Of a stretch of 64,000 nucleotides of DNA, positions 1 through 12,812 are shown piece after piece (the first letter of the stretch is position 1; every line of letters starts with the position of its first letter). The notes beneath the pieces were generated by a model, which worked only from the letters and a program-made list of their open reading frames with translations, was not told where the DNA came from and did not search any database. The stretch is from Balanoglossus misakiensis (lineage: Eukaryota > Hemichordata), in contig CM082591.2 in NCBI GenBank assembly GCA_040954595.2, positions 4,526,001 to 4,590,000 on the forward strand, given 5' to 3'. Both the position numbers and the translations under genes were made by a program.

Positions 1-544
1 GATGGTTTGGGCAAAAGAAAAAAACTGGGCCATGTTCTGCAAGAGTAATACATGTATAATCTGCATAAAGCAAACAAAAAGCAAACTGCATAGTAATTAA
101 TACAGTTTGTATACTCATTAAACCGAATCTCATTTTTAAAACTGCAAATGCCACCCCACTTTTTCATGTTGTAATATATGAAAGCGTTTCATGTAAGGTT
201 ATGTCGTATGACCCTCCTATCACCCAAAGCTTCTCTTGATGGATTTTCCGAGAGACATTGTTTGTGCATTCCTGGCGAGACTCCCGCAACCTTGGCCCTG
301 TAATTCCTCTGCAAAGCACTTCAGAGCTCCACGTGCGTTCTGTTAAAACAGTCGTGACTGCGTTGTCAAAATAATGCCGGAGTTGCCATCGACATTGGAC
401 AGGTGTTCAAAGGAAGGTCATCGCTTGAATTGCGCTGTCAGAATGAGATCATTTGCACCAGTTGTGGCTCTTGTCAGATCTCCCGATGTCCAAATGAATG
501 TGGATCTGGAGTTTCAGTAATTTGTCGCTATTATGTAATCATTC

Positions 545-702
545 AATGATGTACATTGTAACAGTTACACTAAAATGTAATACAAAGTAACAACTGCATT
601 GTTTGCAATGATGTACATTGTAATAGAAAGTAACAACACATTGTTTTCATTAATGTACATTGTAACAGTTACATTACAGTGTAATACAAAGTAACAACCA
701 CA
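545..702. repeat. three-copy imperfect direct repeat
   Basis: The word GTACATTGTA recurs at 551, 613 and 655. Copies one and three share the order GTACATTGTAACAGTTACA, then a GTAATACAAAGTAACAAC block. The middle copy has lost about 20 bp between these two blocks. The spacing is 62 and then 42 bp, so the third copy is better matched to the first than to the second. This is a short minisatellite-like array, or the remains of a small dispersed repeat. Confidence 0.75.
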
Positions 703-3700
703 TACATAGGGACCCATAACCACAGCTGCAGACTGGATGACTATAATATACCAATAACTATTCTGAGATGTTTTTGTTTTGCCTCCTGTGAGTGGAGGTA
801 CATTTTGTTGAGTTCTTAAACAGTGACAGCACTTCTGTGGTAGTCGTGAGTGGGCCACTCAATCTATACAGAATGATTGAAAAATCATGACAATGGAAAG
901 ATTCATCACCCCGTCAGAATACGTCAACAGGCAGAATAAATGGTGCGTGTGCGGGTATTTTCATTGATGTCAAAAGTCACGTTGATTACTTTGACAGGCG
1001 GGGTGCCGAAAATAGAAAAGGGACAAAGTTATCTTTTGAAGTTGTGTTCAAGTAAGATTTTGATTGATGTGAACACCTGAGGTGTTGTTTACGTTACGTG
1101 CTGTATTGTAGATTGTTGAAGGACGTTTTACACTCTTGAATTTTACAGTATGCAACTTCTTTGAAGTAAATGTATTGGCCAGAAAAAATCTGATGGGATT
1201 ATTTTTAGAAATATTGCAATTTGAACTACCATTGATGTCCCCTTTTGGACCAGGAGCTGGTTTAATTGCTACACATCTCTCTTTTCGGTGGGCAGCCTTG
1301 ATGCATTAATTAATATAGGTAGTGCATAGTTGTGATAAACAGGTAGAGAGGTATAATAAAACTTTAAAACACAACCTGAGGGAGTTTTATAATTTTGTTA
1401 ACATTTTCAATAGAATGTTAATCGTCAAGTTTTCTTAATAGAGTATGCAAAATGTCTGAGTAATTTTCTGTAGTTTTTGGCTCTATAGTTTTCGTGCGGA
1501 ACAAGTGTTTTATGAGTCTTTTTGTTGGTTAATTGGTAAATGCAGTGGTTGCGGTTTATAGCGCTAGATGTGTGTCGTATGACAAGTTCCGTCCTGTAAT
1601 TACGTTGTTGGCAATTACCTGCAATGAGCACTATAAATAGCTGTCCAGGTATGCATGCTATTTACTCTGCAAAAAGCGATACTCTGCAAACAAAAAATCG
1701 GAAATATGCTGAAGTAGGCAAAATTCAGAAATGGGGGAAAACAGAATTATGAATTTTTTCAAACTTTGCATTCGCCAGGCGTATTGCGCTTTAACATTTA
1801 AGATACGTCATGTGTGATATCCGGTTATGGCTGAATTGTAAGTTATTCAAACTATTAACTCAGTGTTTCATTGTGTTCACAAATCAAGTCGGAATTATCA
1901 TCACGGAGATTGTGTATGCATGAGTTCATCCTCGATATTTTAATGGCTTCACATGTACGTCTTACATGACTGTAAGCACTTGTTATTACCAGAGTTCAAA
2001 GTCGTTCCCCGTCGCACGGTACATTCTAGCGTCAAACTGACACGTCGAATTTCAGGAGAGGGACTGAAACACTCGTGAACGCCTACAACATTTGCTCATT
2101 TTCTGCGAGCGTTTGGAAATGTCATTTGGGAGAACCCAGTATTCTAATCGCAAAACTGCTTGTAGAGCAGTAGCCTGTCTGTTGAGACTGAATTAAACGG
2201 TGATACGAAAGAGAGAAAATATTGAAATATTAATGCAAATAGAAGTCAGTCAGATAAAGGTCGTAACCTCTGCCCTGTATTTGCATCTGTACGGGGAAGT
2301 GACCTTGAGTGGAGGGTAGCAGGTGAAATGATCGAGTAAATGCCTACGCACGGATCCTGAGATGTTTCACAAATCAACTCGCCCGGCAACAATGAAACGA
2401 GTGACCTGTTTCTGCAGTTAACTGAGTTAAATGTATTTTTTTGTTTCACTCAAGGGAATCTGACATTTCCGTGACATTTCCTGAGACAAGCTATGTAGGA
2501 CATTGGTATTGATAGCACCTGCTTCGCTCGAAACTCGTCAATGGATTTTTATCGCTTCTTAATTTCGGATCGTTTTTTTAAGGGGGGAAAGGAAGGTCTT
2601 TGACATCTTGCTGAGGAAGTGGCTTGTACATTGTATTTACAGGCCCTGTACATTAATGGTCACTGTTATTTCTTTGTCTTGGGTTTTATGACGAGAATAT
2701 ACTTATGAACTGCAATTATTTAGTGATAGTTATCAATAATTTCTGTAGTTCAAATTTGAGGAAACTTAATGAATACAGAGAGGAAGATAAAAAACATCAT
2801 GTATGGAATCAATTTTAGAAGTATTTTTATCGAAAACAATTGAAGAGGACATCGCAGCGGTACATGTATTGCAGTGCATGCTGGGTAAACATGGCCGCCA
2901 TTCTAGTTTCCTGCGGGAGTGACGAGACACCTGCATTGAAACATTTCATTCCCACCACCTGCCAGAAATTTCTTTCCCACCGATGAAAGGGTGAACTTCT
3001 TGTTCCATTGGAAATGCGCAACCTTGTCGTATTTTGTAATGATGTAAGGTCACCGAGGATTTTGAATTACCGTACACCGCAGGAAATTAGGAAAGGTCTG
3101 TGACAGGAAGACAAAAATATTCATTTGGTTAAGTTGACATTGATGTAGTGCAAGGTGTCAACTTCGGGCCAGTATGAGTGAATTTAATTTCGGAGATCTC
3201 ATAATTTCTACAAGACAGAAAGTGGTTTCGGTCACTAAACAGCTTTTGGAAATTACCGTATATGTGCGACTCCCCCCGACCTTTGACTTGCATGTCATGG
3301 CAATGCATCATGGGAATGATTGGAGTGAATAATTCATGTGGGATTTACAAATGAACATTATTACCACCACATACAGAGGAAAACTGAAATTTCCCCGAGA
3401 GGAAGTATAATTTTGAATAATCATATTCTTACTTTCAGAACGCATGGGACAGGTTTCGATGAATATGGAATAAAAATTAGATTGAAAACAGGATATGAAA
3501 TTATTTCTAGTATTTTGTTCCCATCCATACATTTACTACGTTTTACAGAAAATAAGTGCTGTATCCATGGAAACCAAGAGTGTCTCAGCCATCAGAATTT
3601 CATTTGAAATTGCTTCTCTGTTCATGCAGATATATGCTTAAACAAACAACTGGTGTGGCGAAATCGTGTGTAGCCGAAATTTACTCGAAAAATTAGGTGA

Positions 3701-6700
3701 TCTGAATTTATTCAAATTTAATTATACCCGAGGTGAGTGATTGTGAAATTCCAAAGGAGACTGGAGCACAATTTGTGAAGTGAGAAGCAGGCAAGAATTC
3801 AGTCTTCAAATTCAGTGTGTAAATAGGCATTTTAACGGTCATAATCTGAGATATTCATGGTTTACACTTATTGCGGTGGATTTGAAATTCAAATTGTCAA
3901 TTACGTGAAAAATGTAGAAGTGTCATCGCGGTCAGACGCCATCAGACACATATGCACGTATGACCTGAACAGCCCCCTCACCTTGTCTGATCCTCAGGAA
4001 TGTGAAATTATTAAATTTGCACCAGCTTTATAATGTACCATGAATTCCTGTGTAGAATTAAAATCATGGGCATTTTCAAACTTGATATTAAAGTATGCCA
4101 ATGTAGGTCATTTCTTCAGTGATGTGAAATAAAAGTGTTAATAAATGGATCAGAATTTAGAAATGAAACGAATTTAGTAGATAAATGTTAAAAGTTTGAA
4201 CCAAAATTTAATTGAATATTTTTGGTATCATGCTACGCATTTTGATTTCTAACATGTAGCCATTTTGCCGATGTTGTCTGCTCTTGTAATCCCGTCGTAA
4301 GGTCTGATTTACCGTAAAAGAGCAAAGCAAGCCCTCTGGAGGTCAACCGAGGTGACTGTTTTGTTGCTCTCGCAGGAAGATGTACGGTTTGCGACCGGGA
4401 TTAGTCTGCGGTGATATTTCTTGGTCGTGTTATGAATCCAGGAGCGGTGAACGCGGAGAGTGGGCGCGTTCCAGCGCATTACAAGCCATCAATGGAACGG
4501 CATTCGCCCGATTACAGATCAGTTCCAGGCCATTACTCTCCGTATGCAAATGCGGGTCATTCCACGTTGTAAATTCATGAAATGTTGTCAGACAGCGTAG
4601 AGTACGTTTTTTTAAATGTCTTTTTTTAGTTCCCCTCTGGACTAACTCGGAAGTAAGGACTCGTTAGATTGTGGTCTGTAATTTGGATCAGCTTCTCATT
4701 AAATCCTTAGACAGAGAAAGCACTATATAAACAGAAATGTACAAGTTCTTATCAGCTTTTGTTTTGTGATGCAATTCAGTATGGCCAACTGGCGGCCATT
4801 TTGTTTTGTGCTTGTACAAAAGTTTTTCACGAGATCAGTCACGTAATCACACACATATGTGGCCGGTACTATATGAAAATAACAATCATCTGCCCACTTG
4901 TTTCTCATTTTAGTATTGGACCAGCTGTTTTCAGCAATTTTCTGCAAATATCAATTCTGTTATTCCGCCCACTGTTTTGGACACGTGAAAGGAGTCAGCT
5001 ACGTCTCTGCAAACGAATGCATTGGCATGCTTTTATACCAAAGAATGAAAAATTCATCAGGATACTACGAATTCCATTAAAGATGAAAGATTCACCATTG
5101 ACAGTACCGGCTAAAGCCTTGTGGCTAAGATTCTATGAAATGTTCTCTGCAGTGATTCTGTTGTGATATTCAATTCCATTGAAACATTTCAGTGATCGTT
5201 TTCTCACGTTTCACAGAATTGTTATCATTTTGAAGTATTTTTTTAAATCTTGCATGTGGTATATAGCACATTGTGTTATCAGGAAGTGTCGGCCATATTG
5301 GATTTTTCCGCGGCAAGTCCTGTTTAAGAATGTACGATCTTTAATGTAGGCAGACGTGCCGTATGTTCTTTGCTGAGTGTGTGCTGATGTATCAGCTGTG
5401 TCTGTATCGGCGATTGCCACAGCTGTTTAATTCTGGAATAGCTTTGGCCTTGAATTTTATAGCTTGTTAGGGGCTCAAGGACGTGGGACAGGCATGATGC
5501 CGGAACGTGTCTACAAGTACAAACGAGGAAGCAAAACATTGGATGCAAATAAAATATAGGACATTGTCATCATCTCTTAATTATGACCCCAAAAATTAAA
5601 GTTTCACTCAAGCTTTGTTCAAAAGATTGTAGGTCGTTCACTTTTTAGCTTAACTCAAGAAAAAATAGGTCACCTGTGAATATTACATGTTAGAAAGCTA
5701 TACTATCATAATGGAAGTAAGCCTGTTACTGATGACATGACATCGTGAATGTTTATCTTATGCAGTGAAGAAGGAAAAGTGCTCGTAGCACTGTGTGAAC
5801 GCATCATCTCATTACATTGGTATGACAATATTTTCCGATGGAAATCCGATGACATGAAAGAAGGGCGACCCGCCAGAAGCAGGGGGTCATGTAGACAATT
5901 TGCATGGTTGTCACGGTGACAGGAGGGTTCTGGAATTTCAGATCATCACACAAAACGCGAGGATCTGATCTGAGAAAATAAACAGATACAGAAGAGAGAG
6001 TCAGTAAAACATACCAGAGAGCTAGAATTTCATGCCTTGTATACACACACAGGCTGAATGTGAGAGCGTTTCCTGTCGATCAGTCCACTGTGATTTAAAT
6101 TTCAAGGTTTTTAGTTTTCACAGAGCTCTTACAAATTTATATCTCATGCTTGCAAATAAGAGTCATACTGCTTTATACTATTCACGCAAGTCAGGATGAA
6201 GGTAATGCTGAATGTAGTCCCTTTCAGTAATGAAATATCTGTTTGTAAGTCTTTACACATACATTTTAGTTTTTTCGCAGACATTTCTGTAATTTTTTGT
6301 GCAATTTTTTAAGACACTGTGTCAAATGATACATTCTCAACTACAGTAGGTCCATTTATGATTTGTACTGATGATGATTCAGTTTAGTGATTGCAGTAAT
6401 GTTTGTTTGTTTAATTACTTCAAAATGATTTGGATTGGCAATGTTTCAAACATTTTGCAGATGTCAGCATTTAGCATGTTGGGTCTATAGGTATGTGTAT
6501 ACGAGGGCGAGTATTTAATATTCTCGCAACAAAGCGTTGTCTTTTGCGAAGCCGTCTGCTACCATTGGTGTGTATACGTAATGTTGCATGGCCAGGACTT
6601 CATGTTGTGTGTACACTACGAATTGACCTCGTTTGACCCTCCGGCACAATGGCTATTGTGACTCTGAAGTGATTTGTTAGCTAGGAGAATGCGACCAGCT

Positions 6701-7411
6701 GATGTGTACAGAGCTATCCTCAAAAGCCGATTCTTCTCCGCCATAGTTACTCCGCTAATGACAGCTTGACTTCTCTAACCCTGTGAATTTTGCGCGGGCG
6801 TAGGTGCCACATTTGAAAGACGTTAATTGTGTGTTTAGACTTTCCTCGAGACGTGTCCTACTTCTCCGTTCGTCAGAGGGTTGGACCGGTAGAAAAGGCG
6901 TTCTCCATTATCTCTCGCGTTTTACATCAGTCTTGCAAAAGCATCCCATTGTTTAATCCGGATTCTTCTGAAAACGGCTGCCGGGATCTGTGTCATTATT
7001 TATCTTGCAGTGTGTACTTAGGTAACATCGATTATCGTTAGGTCACGACAGATCGCATGCTTGTGGTGGGCACTGGATGCACTCGGATCTGATGCAAAAC
7101 GGTCTTTGCGACGTCACGTCAGTGTTAGCTGCTTTGTGTTGACAGATCTCTGGTGGATTAAACAGTGAGCTTACGTCAATGTAAAATTGAGTATTTTTCA
7201 ATCAAACTGTACCATTGGGCTTTAACAGTCTAAGAAATGTTCAGAGAAAAATCGAAATTTGTTGAACCAAAGTTAGGGGTCAGTCAAATTACTTAAATTT
7301 AATAAGCCAGTGAATATCTTGAGAAAGCTAAATTGCAAGGTGTCACCTTTGTGGTCCTATTACATGTATAGCTGGAGCAATACATACTTTCATCCATGCA
7401 TATGACAAATC

Positions 7412-7582
7412 ACAGTGAGACCTGTCATTATGGACACTTCTATAATCAATACACCTCTATATTAAGGATATATTTTGAGACAAAATTTAGTTGGAATAGA
7501 ATGTTACCTGTCTATTAAGGCCACCTCTCTGATGAGGAGATTTGCCTGTCCTTAGGTGTTCCAAGTAGACAGGTTTTAGTGT
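7412..7582. mobile_element. degenerate MITE, Tc1/mariner-like ends
   Basis: The left end reads ACAGTGAGACCTGTC. The reverse complement of the right end reads ACACTAAAACCTGTC, giving imperfect terminal inverted repeats about 171 bp apart. The interior carries further fragments of the same theme (TATGGACACTT, ATTAAGG, GTCTATTAAGGCCACCTCT, TGTCCTTAGGTGTTCC). Small Tc1/mariner-type MITEs with GGACAC and CTATTAAGG cores are widespread in invertebrate genomes. There is no coding capacity. The copy is diverged, so the exact ends are uncertain by a few bases. Confidence 0.6.
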
Positions 7583-10500
7583 AGCCAAGTGTGGCTGAAC
7601 TTAGCTGCTATCACTATCAGCCTCCATTGTGTGAAAAGAGACAACCTGTGGCTAAATATTATCAGTAAGATAAATATCCAAATTACTTGTTATCTTGCGG
7701 AATAACTGGCTGTTTTTGTGTTCATTTTACCATTTCGATGGATGAACTCATATTTCTCCTGCTTTAATAAAAGTAAAATCTTGGAAGGACACTTTCATTA
7801 TCATCTAGTAACTGATCAGACGCTGTTCTCTTACCTAATTAGTTTTTTTTCCACTTCCCTGATGGGATTTCTGAACACTGTATGTGTCTGTACATGCTGT
7901 TATTTTATCTCAAGCGTGTCTATAAACTCATTTAGTTGATTAGGTTCGGTCTGTTGAACACATTCATAACTGATAAAGATGTTGTTTTCTATAAGCGATT
8001 GTTTGATATGAAAGCATCAAGGTGTTTTTCGTCAGCCTACATTATAGATTTTTCCTTGTAACTAAAACATCCCTGACAGAAAATTATAGCACTTTTCTTT
8101 TTAAGGTAAATTTTAATGGACACATTTGTTAGAATGAGCTCAGAGTTGGCAAAAAACTGATTAAAAATGGTTGAAATTGGCAGACTACACTGTGGTTTCT
8201 GGCAGCCATATTGTCGCATTAACTTTTTAACTCACCATAGGCGATAACAGTAAACAAAACGGGTAAAAAGCAAACAAAACTTATAAAAGACGCAATAAAT
8301 TATATCGAGGATGCTTGAAGTTCGCGGGGGAGAAAAAGATTTGCTTCTTCCTGTTATAAATAAAAGGTGACAAAACGCTGGCCTGGCTTTCGTACTCGGT
8401 GGTGAAAAATGAGCACAGATGTGCAAGACCCGATAAGGTCGGAGCTCGGGAGATTAACCTCGATATTTCCTGACGCTTTGCTCCCGAGTGATATCAACTT
8501 CCTGCCTGACAGCTAGCATGAAACAGCTAGAAATATGACGCAATTGTTTTTCATGTGGTGACTTTTTTTTTCAAATGCCGAAAAAAAATCTGCAAGTTAG
8601 ATTTTTCGTGCCCCACTTCTTACAACGGACTCTAGATGGCGCTGTTGCATGTCGAGAGTTAAATTTCTGGCAAATTGCTGTCAGCGACTGTGTGTATTAT
8701 TATACCTGTGTATGCAGACTGAAAGCATGGTGTTTCCTGTTCAAAATATGTTGAGGGTTGCGTTCTTTTAATTGGTTGTCCCCATATGTGCTTGAAATCC
8801 GGTATCCCATGGCATGACACTGTATGTCTCGTTTTGTAGTGGTATGGTCCTCGTACATGTAGAGCTGTCCTTGTACGTCTGGGAGATCACTGAACATTGA
8901 GTAACTTGATGAAGATATTAGATGCATCGTTAATGAGCCCATAATTAGTCGGAACCAGCAGCATTTCTAGATCAATTAGTCCGTTTTTACCCCAGGGCTT
9001 TCCTGTACGCCGTGTGTTCAAACAAGCAGATTATTCAAATTTAAAAGGAATGTAGCGTTTTAAGTGCTTGTCAATTCTCGTTTGGATTATGCTTCACTTT
9101 AGAAATTCAAAGTCAGTGTCGTGACGCTTTGCCACTTTAGTAATGGTAAAGAGACTGAGAAATTTGACTTATAACTATGGTATGCGCTAGTTTTGTGTAC
9201 TTTACTTTGCAAGTTTCTTGTCTCTCAATGATCACATATAAATACCTTTTTGTACCACTTTACCTCAAACTATGTCAGAATTTTGTTGCTTTTCACTAAT
9301 CATAAAAAAGAACATTTCGAAGAAAAAAAATTATATTGTAATATTTTTTTTTCAGTAAAAGAAGTGAATTTGCTGTGGGTTTTGCCTCACTGCAACAGGA
9401 CGCATATAATTCACGGCATTGGATACTTTTTTCTGTTGCTTGGTAAGCTTTGATTTCCCCCATCTGTGCGGACTTAGCGTCCCGCTGGTGGACCGAACAG
9501 CTCATTTGATACTGGTGATCGCTGAGCTTTGAAAACGTGCCTTTTCAGAGCACGGTCGGTAGATTGTCAGATCAGCGGGCCACATTCCTGGCATTGCCGT
9601 GAAATTTAGATAGAGTGAATGAAAGGCAGGAATTCCCTGTGTCTCCTGATACGGTGGCCAGCGTGTACAGAGTGGTTTATTTTACTCGTACTGTGACGTC
9701 TGTAAATCTGAAGTTTGTAGCTGGCAATGGTTGTAGTATTAAAGGGACATTAGCTGTATCTTTTGACTATTTTTCCAGTATTTTTGTTCTGTGTATAAAA
9801 TGGTATTTCTTGCTCTACTCGAAATATCATTCTCATATACCAGTACTCCACTTGTCAACATAGCCTACATGTGTGTAACGGCCATTGTTATTGTTGACAA
9901 ATGAATTCTAGTCCGGACTTGAATTCAAATTTTCCACCTTAACATTGCTGACTATAGGTTGTGCTAATAAGTTGGTTACTGGTTTGTGCTGTTAATTAGC
10001 AAAGTTTGTTGGCCTTGGAAATTATAGCGTACTTGTCACAAATATAAAAAAAATATTCTAAAATAATTTCATCTTGCTGGTGAACTATAAATCACACTGA
10101 CAGTGGCAATAAAATTAATTCACTTATGAATATTGCAAAAAACTCACCGGGAACCAGCCAAGCGTGAGAAACTAAAATTATTTTTAGGAACACTCTCTCG
10201 GCCTATTGGGTATGCTTCGCTGCTTCCTATGGCCGTAGGAAGTTGATTTATTGGCTACGGCCGAGCTGAAAGTGAAAGTACCCTATTACGTAATGAAAAT
10301 TTTGACGGCTAATTTTGCTCCCAAGGCTTGTAAATTATGATGTTGTCTGCTTAACAGAGCAAGGGTTAATGCAAAAACAAACAGTCCAATAGGTTATATT
10401 GGTGTAGATGATTGATGTACTTGTATGTCTGTGATCTATGGATGAAGGTCCACTATTAATTTAGGGTACACTGTAGTACGGGCCTTCAAAATCGAAGTCT

Positions 10501-11790
10501 TAAACTTTTTCTCATATTTTGCCCAAGACAACTTAAGATTATTTTTTTTCCAGAAATTGAGAATAAAAATTGGTGGTCACCATGTGTGAAGTTGTTTTCA
10601 AATTTGTAAAGACAGATGTATTGAACTGTATTGTAAATAGCCAAAATGTCGTAACGAGATAAAAATGTGGTTTGAATTTCTGCATTCATGATTCCGTCTG
10701 AAACTGTTAATCATTCAGACAGCGAAAATGAAGCAAGTCTGTCTGAAATCCGAAACATATGCACAGCAATAAACTCCTAGTGTTAACAAGTTATTGAATT
10801 TTGGTTTTGAAATTATCTGCCAGATGGCATGGCAAATATTAGGGTTAGAGTGTTTCCCCACATGGGACTGAGATTGGCGTTATCATCCTGTGATGTTGTT
10901 AGCATAATTAGACACATTTCATGGACAGTGTGCAGGATAAATAAAACATGAATGAAAACTATATCGCTTTTTTGATAATATCTTATGCATGAAATGATCG
11001 AACAAGGGTGATGTGATGTTAGAAATAGCACATGTAGTCGTCTGCTGTCATGTGCCACTTTTTGTCGTACGCTAAAAGTGTCGTACGGAATTTGTGTACA
11101 GCACTTTCGCATTCCTCGTCATTTTTTGAGAAATTTAGTATTATTAAATTACAGAATTTAAGTTTAATATTTCATGTTGAAAAGAAAGATGTTAATTTCT
11201 GTCCACAGATGTGCAGTTGCGATCTTTCTTTCAACGACTGAAATCATCAGCCTCCGGCCGTGAAACAAATATGTGGTGGTGTTTTTCTAATCTGCAGAAG
11301 CCTTTGAAAGGGCTCTTCTTGATGCAATTTTTCCAGCAGAAATTTTGCTTGAAACAAAATGCCCAGATATAAAGAGCGATAACTAGTTTAGCTCGCAGAG
11401 TTTTCTGTCGTCTTATCTCGCGTGTTGAGGTTTCCCGTCTGTGTTACAATTTCCGGTAAAAGTGAAGTATAATTGCCTGTGAGTCCGCTTCAGGGAGGAC
11501 TCGAGTGGTGGCTGCCAATTCACCACCGGCAGCGACGGAGGTATCTCCAGCAAAGCTTGGAAACCGTCGTCCCATCTGGCATGCCGTGTGCCTTCTGTGT
11601 AGTATTTCCTGATTCGTATTCAAATTGCGCGAACAAACATTGACCTAGTGGTAATGGTTCCCTTGAGTTGAAAACCCTACAGATGGCCGCCTTCTGGTAT
11701 GTTCGGACATGTCTCCAAATTTCTTCCAAAGTGGTTTACTGGTATTGAAGATCGACATATCTACACACTTATCATATCAACATATCTACA

Positions 11791-12015
11791 ATGGTAGATG
11801 TCTTCAGTCTGCTTCAGTCCTACAAAGTGCTTGATTACTACGGCAACCGAATTCTTCGAGTATTGCAAATAGAGGAAAGTGCCAGATTTGTGAAGAATGG
11901 CCGTTTCGAAGTAGAATTTATCAAGAAAGGCATGTGGCGTTTTGCCAAAATGTATTGGGTTCGGATAGTGACGGTGGTTGTTGAGTTGTTGATGGTTGAA
12001 AAAGAGATCAAATGA
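11791..12015 (+). CDS. possible small ORF (74 codons), unrecognised
   Basis: An ATG-started frame of 74 codons runs to TGA. I do not recognise the protein. It starts MVDVFSLLQSYKVLDYYGNR, is rich in basic and hydrophobic residues, and has one hydrophobic patch (VRIVTVVVELLMV) near its end. Its last bases overlap the ATG of the following ORF as ATGA, one base out of frame. Together the two frames leave about 430 bp with no stop, in one frame or the other. No clear splice sites, polyadenylation signal or homology were seen, and a frame this long is expected by chance in a 64 kb window. It could be a chance frame, a decayed retrocopy broken by a frameshift, or a small nested gene. Confidence 0.15.
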   Translation: MVDVFSLLQSYKVLDYYGNRILRVLQIEESARFVKNGRFEVEFIKKGMWRFAKMYWVRIVTVVVELLMVEKEIK

Positions 12016-12218
12016 ATGAGTTATGTCTGCTGCAAGGTTTCACTAGACTGGTCGACTCCCTTGCCAGACAGACAGATGAGAAATATTTACAGAGTTGGGA
12101 GAAAAATATGGATAAAATTTTTAAATGTGTACGAGAGGAAATGAGCAGTGTGAAGTACCACTCCAGAGATATGAATGCGGTAAAAGAAGTCATTCAGTTG
12201 AAAATGCAGTGTTTTTAA
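12012..12218 (+). CDS. possible small ORF (68 codons), charged and helical, unrecognised
   Basis: A 68-codon ATG-started frame overlaps the preceding ORF by four bases (ATGA). The predicted peptide is strongly charged and looks helical along its length, for example VDSLARQTDEKYLQSWEKN and DMNAVKEVIQLKMQCF. It has no low-complexity bias and resembles protein more than most frames here do. I cannot assign a family. Reading the two ORFs as one gene would require a one-base shift, so if ever coding it is probably a broken copy. The opposite strand is also open here (12008-12193), which weakens the case for selection on this frame. Confidence 0.2.
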   Translation: MNELCLLQGFTRLVDSLARQTDEKYLQSWEKNMDKIFKCVREEMSSVKYHSRDMNAVKEVIQLKMQCF

Positions 12219-12660
12219 CTTTTAACTTATAATGCTGGAAATGTGTTTCGCAAATGTAACGGGTATTGTTCGAAGCACAAAAGCAGAATGTGTATAAAAA
12301 GGGGGAATTCAAGGTTCCTCTTTTTTACGAACGTTTCTATTCTGCGTTAAGATTTTCATCTTCGTGCTGTTTGAATGATGGATTGTGACTCGGAGTGATG
12401 TTCAGAAATTGTGATAATCTCTGTGAGAGGCCGCCTTCCGACATCGGTGACCGTAAGCTGATTGGTGCGATGTGTCCATGGCGATGAGTGGGTGACCCCT
12501 GTGATGGGATTTGGAGGCTGCTCTGTTCCAGTTTACTGGCTTAGTCTGCTGTGGCTGTCCACCCCCACAGTACGAGTGGATTAGTCGAGAATGGGTGCAA
12601 TGGCACTGATGAATTCTCTAGTTGTTGCTCAGTAAAAGGTGTTCAGGAAATCAGTCAGTA

Positions 12661-12812
12661 GTTTGTCAGTCAAAATCTATCCATCCATCTACCAACCAAC
12701 CAACCAACCAAAATCAATCAATCAATCAATCAGTCAGTCAGTTAAACCAACCCACCAACCAACCAACCTATCAATCAATCAATCAACCAATCAGTTGATT
12801 AGTTGAATAATC
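12661..12812. repeat. tetranucleotide microsatellite block (CAAC / CAAT / CAGT units)
   Basis: Runs of CCAA, TCAA and TCAG tetramers follow one another: about five CAAC units, then six AATC units, then AGTC units. A second CAAC and CAAT set follows. The units are one-base variants of each other, which indicates an ageing array formed by slippage and point mutation. Confidence 0.9.

Larger units (their letters stand above)
1..11790 (+). other. gene-poor stretch, probably the long 5' intron of liprin-alpha
   Basis: No exon with recognisable protein similarity was found on either strand. Frames reach at most 135 codons (4759-5166) and lack family features. The stretch contains an imperfect three-copy repeat (545-702), a degenerate MITE (7412-7582), an RFX-like palindrome (3561-3574) and a short inverted repeat (arms 10231-10238 and 10255-10262). 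It is assigned to the intron because exon A at 58768 is internal to liprin-alpha and no start exon was seen in the window. It could instead be partly intergenic if a small start exon was missed. Confidence 0.55.

Noticed and set aside
1631-1640. TATAAATAG, a TATA-box match (and TATAAAAAG near 12293)
   Set aside because: No initiator, first exon or other promoter evidence nearby, and AT-rich DNA gives such matches often.
4759-5166. 135-codon + strand frame with hydrophobic stretches
   Set aside because: It begins at a non-ATG codon, shows no recognisable domain, and its length is reachable by chance in a 64 kb six-frame scan.
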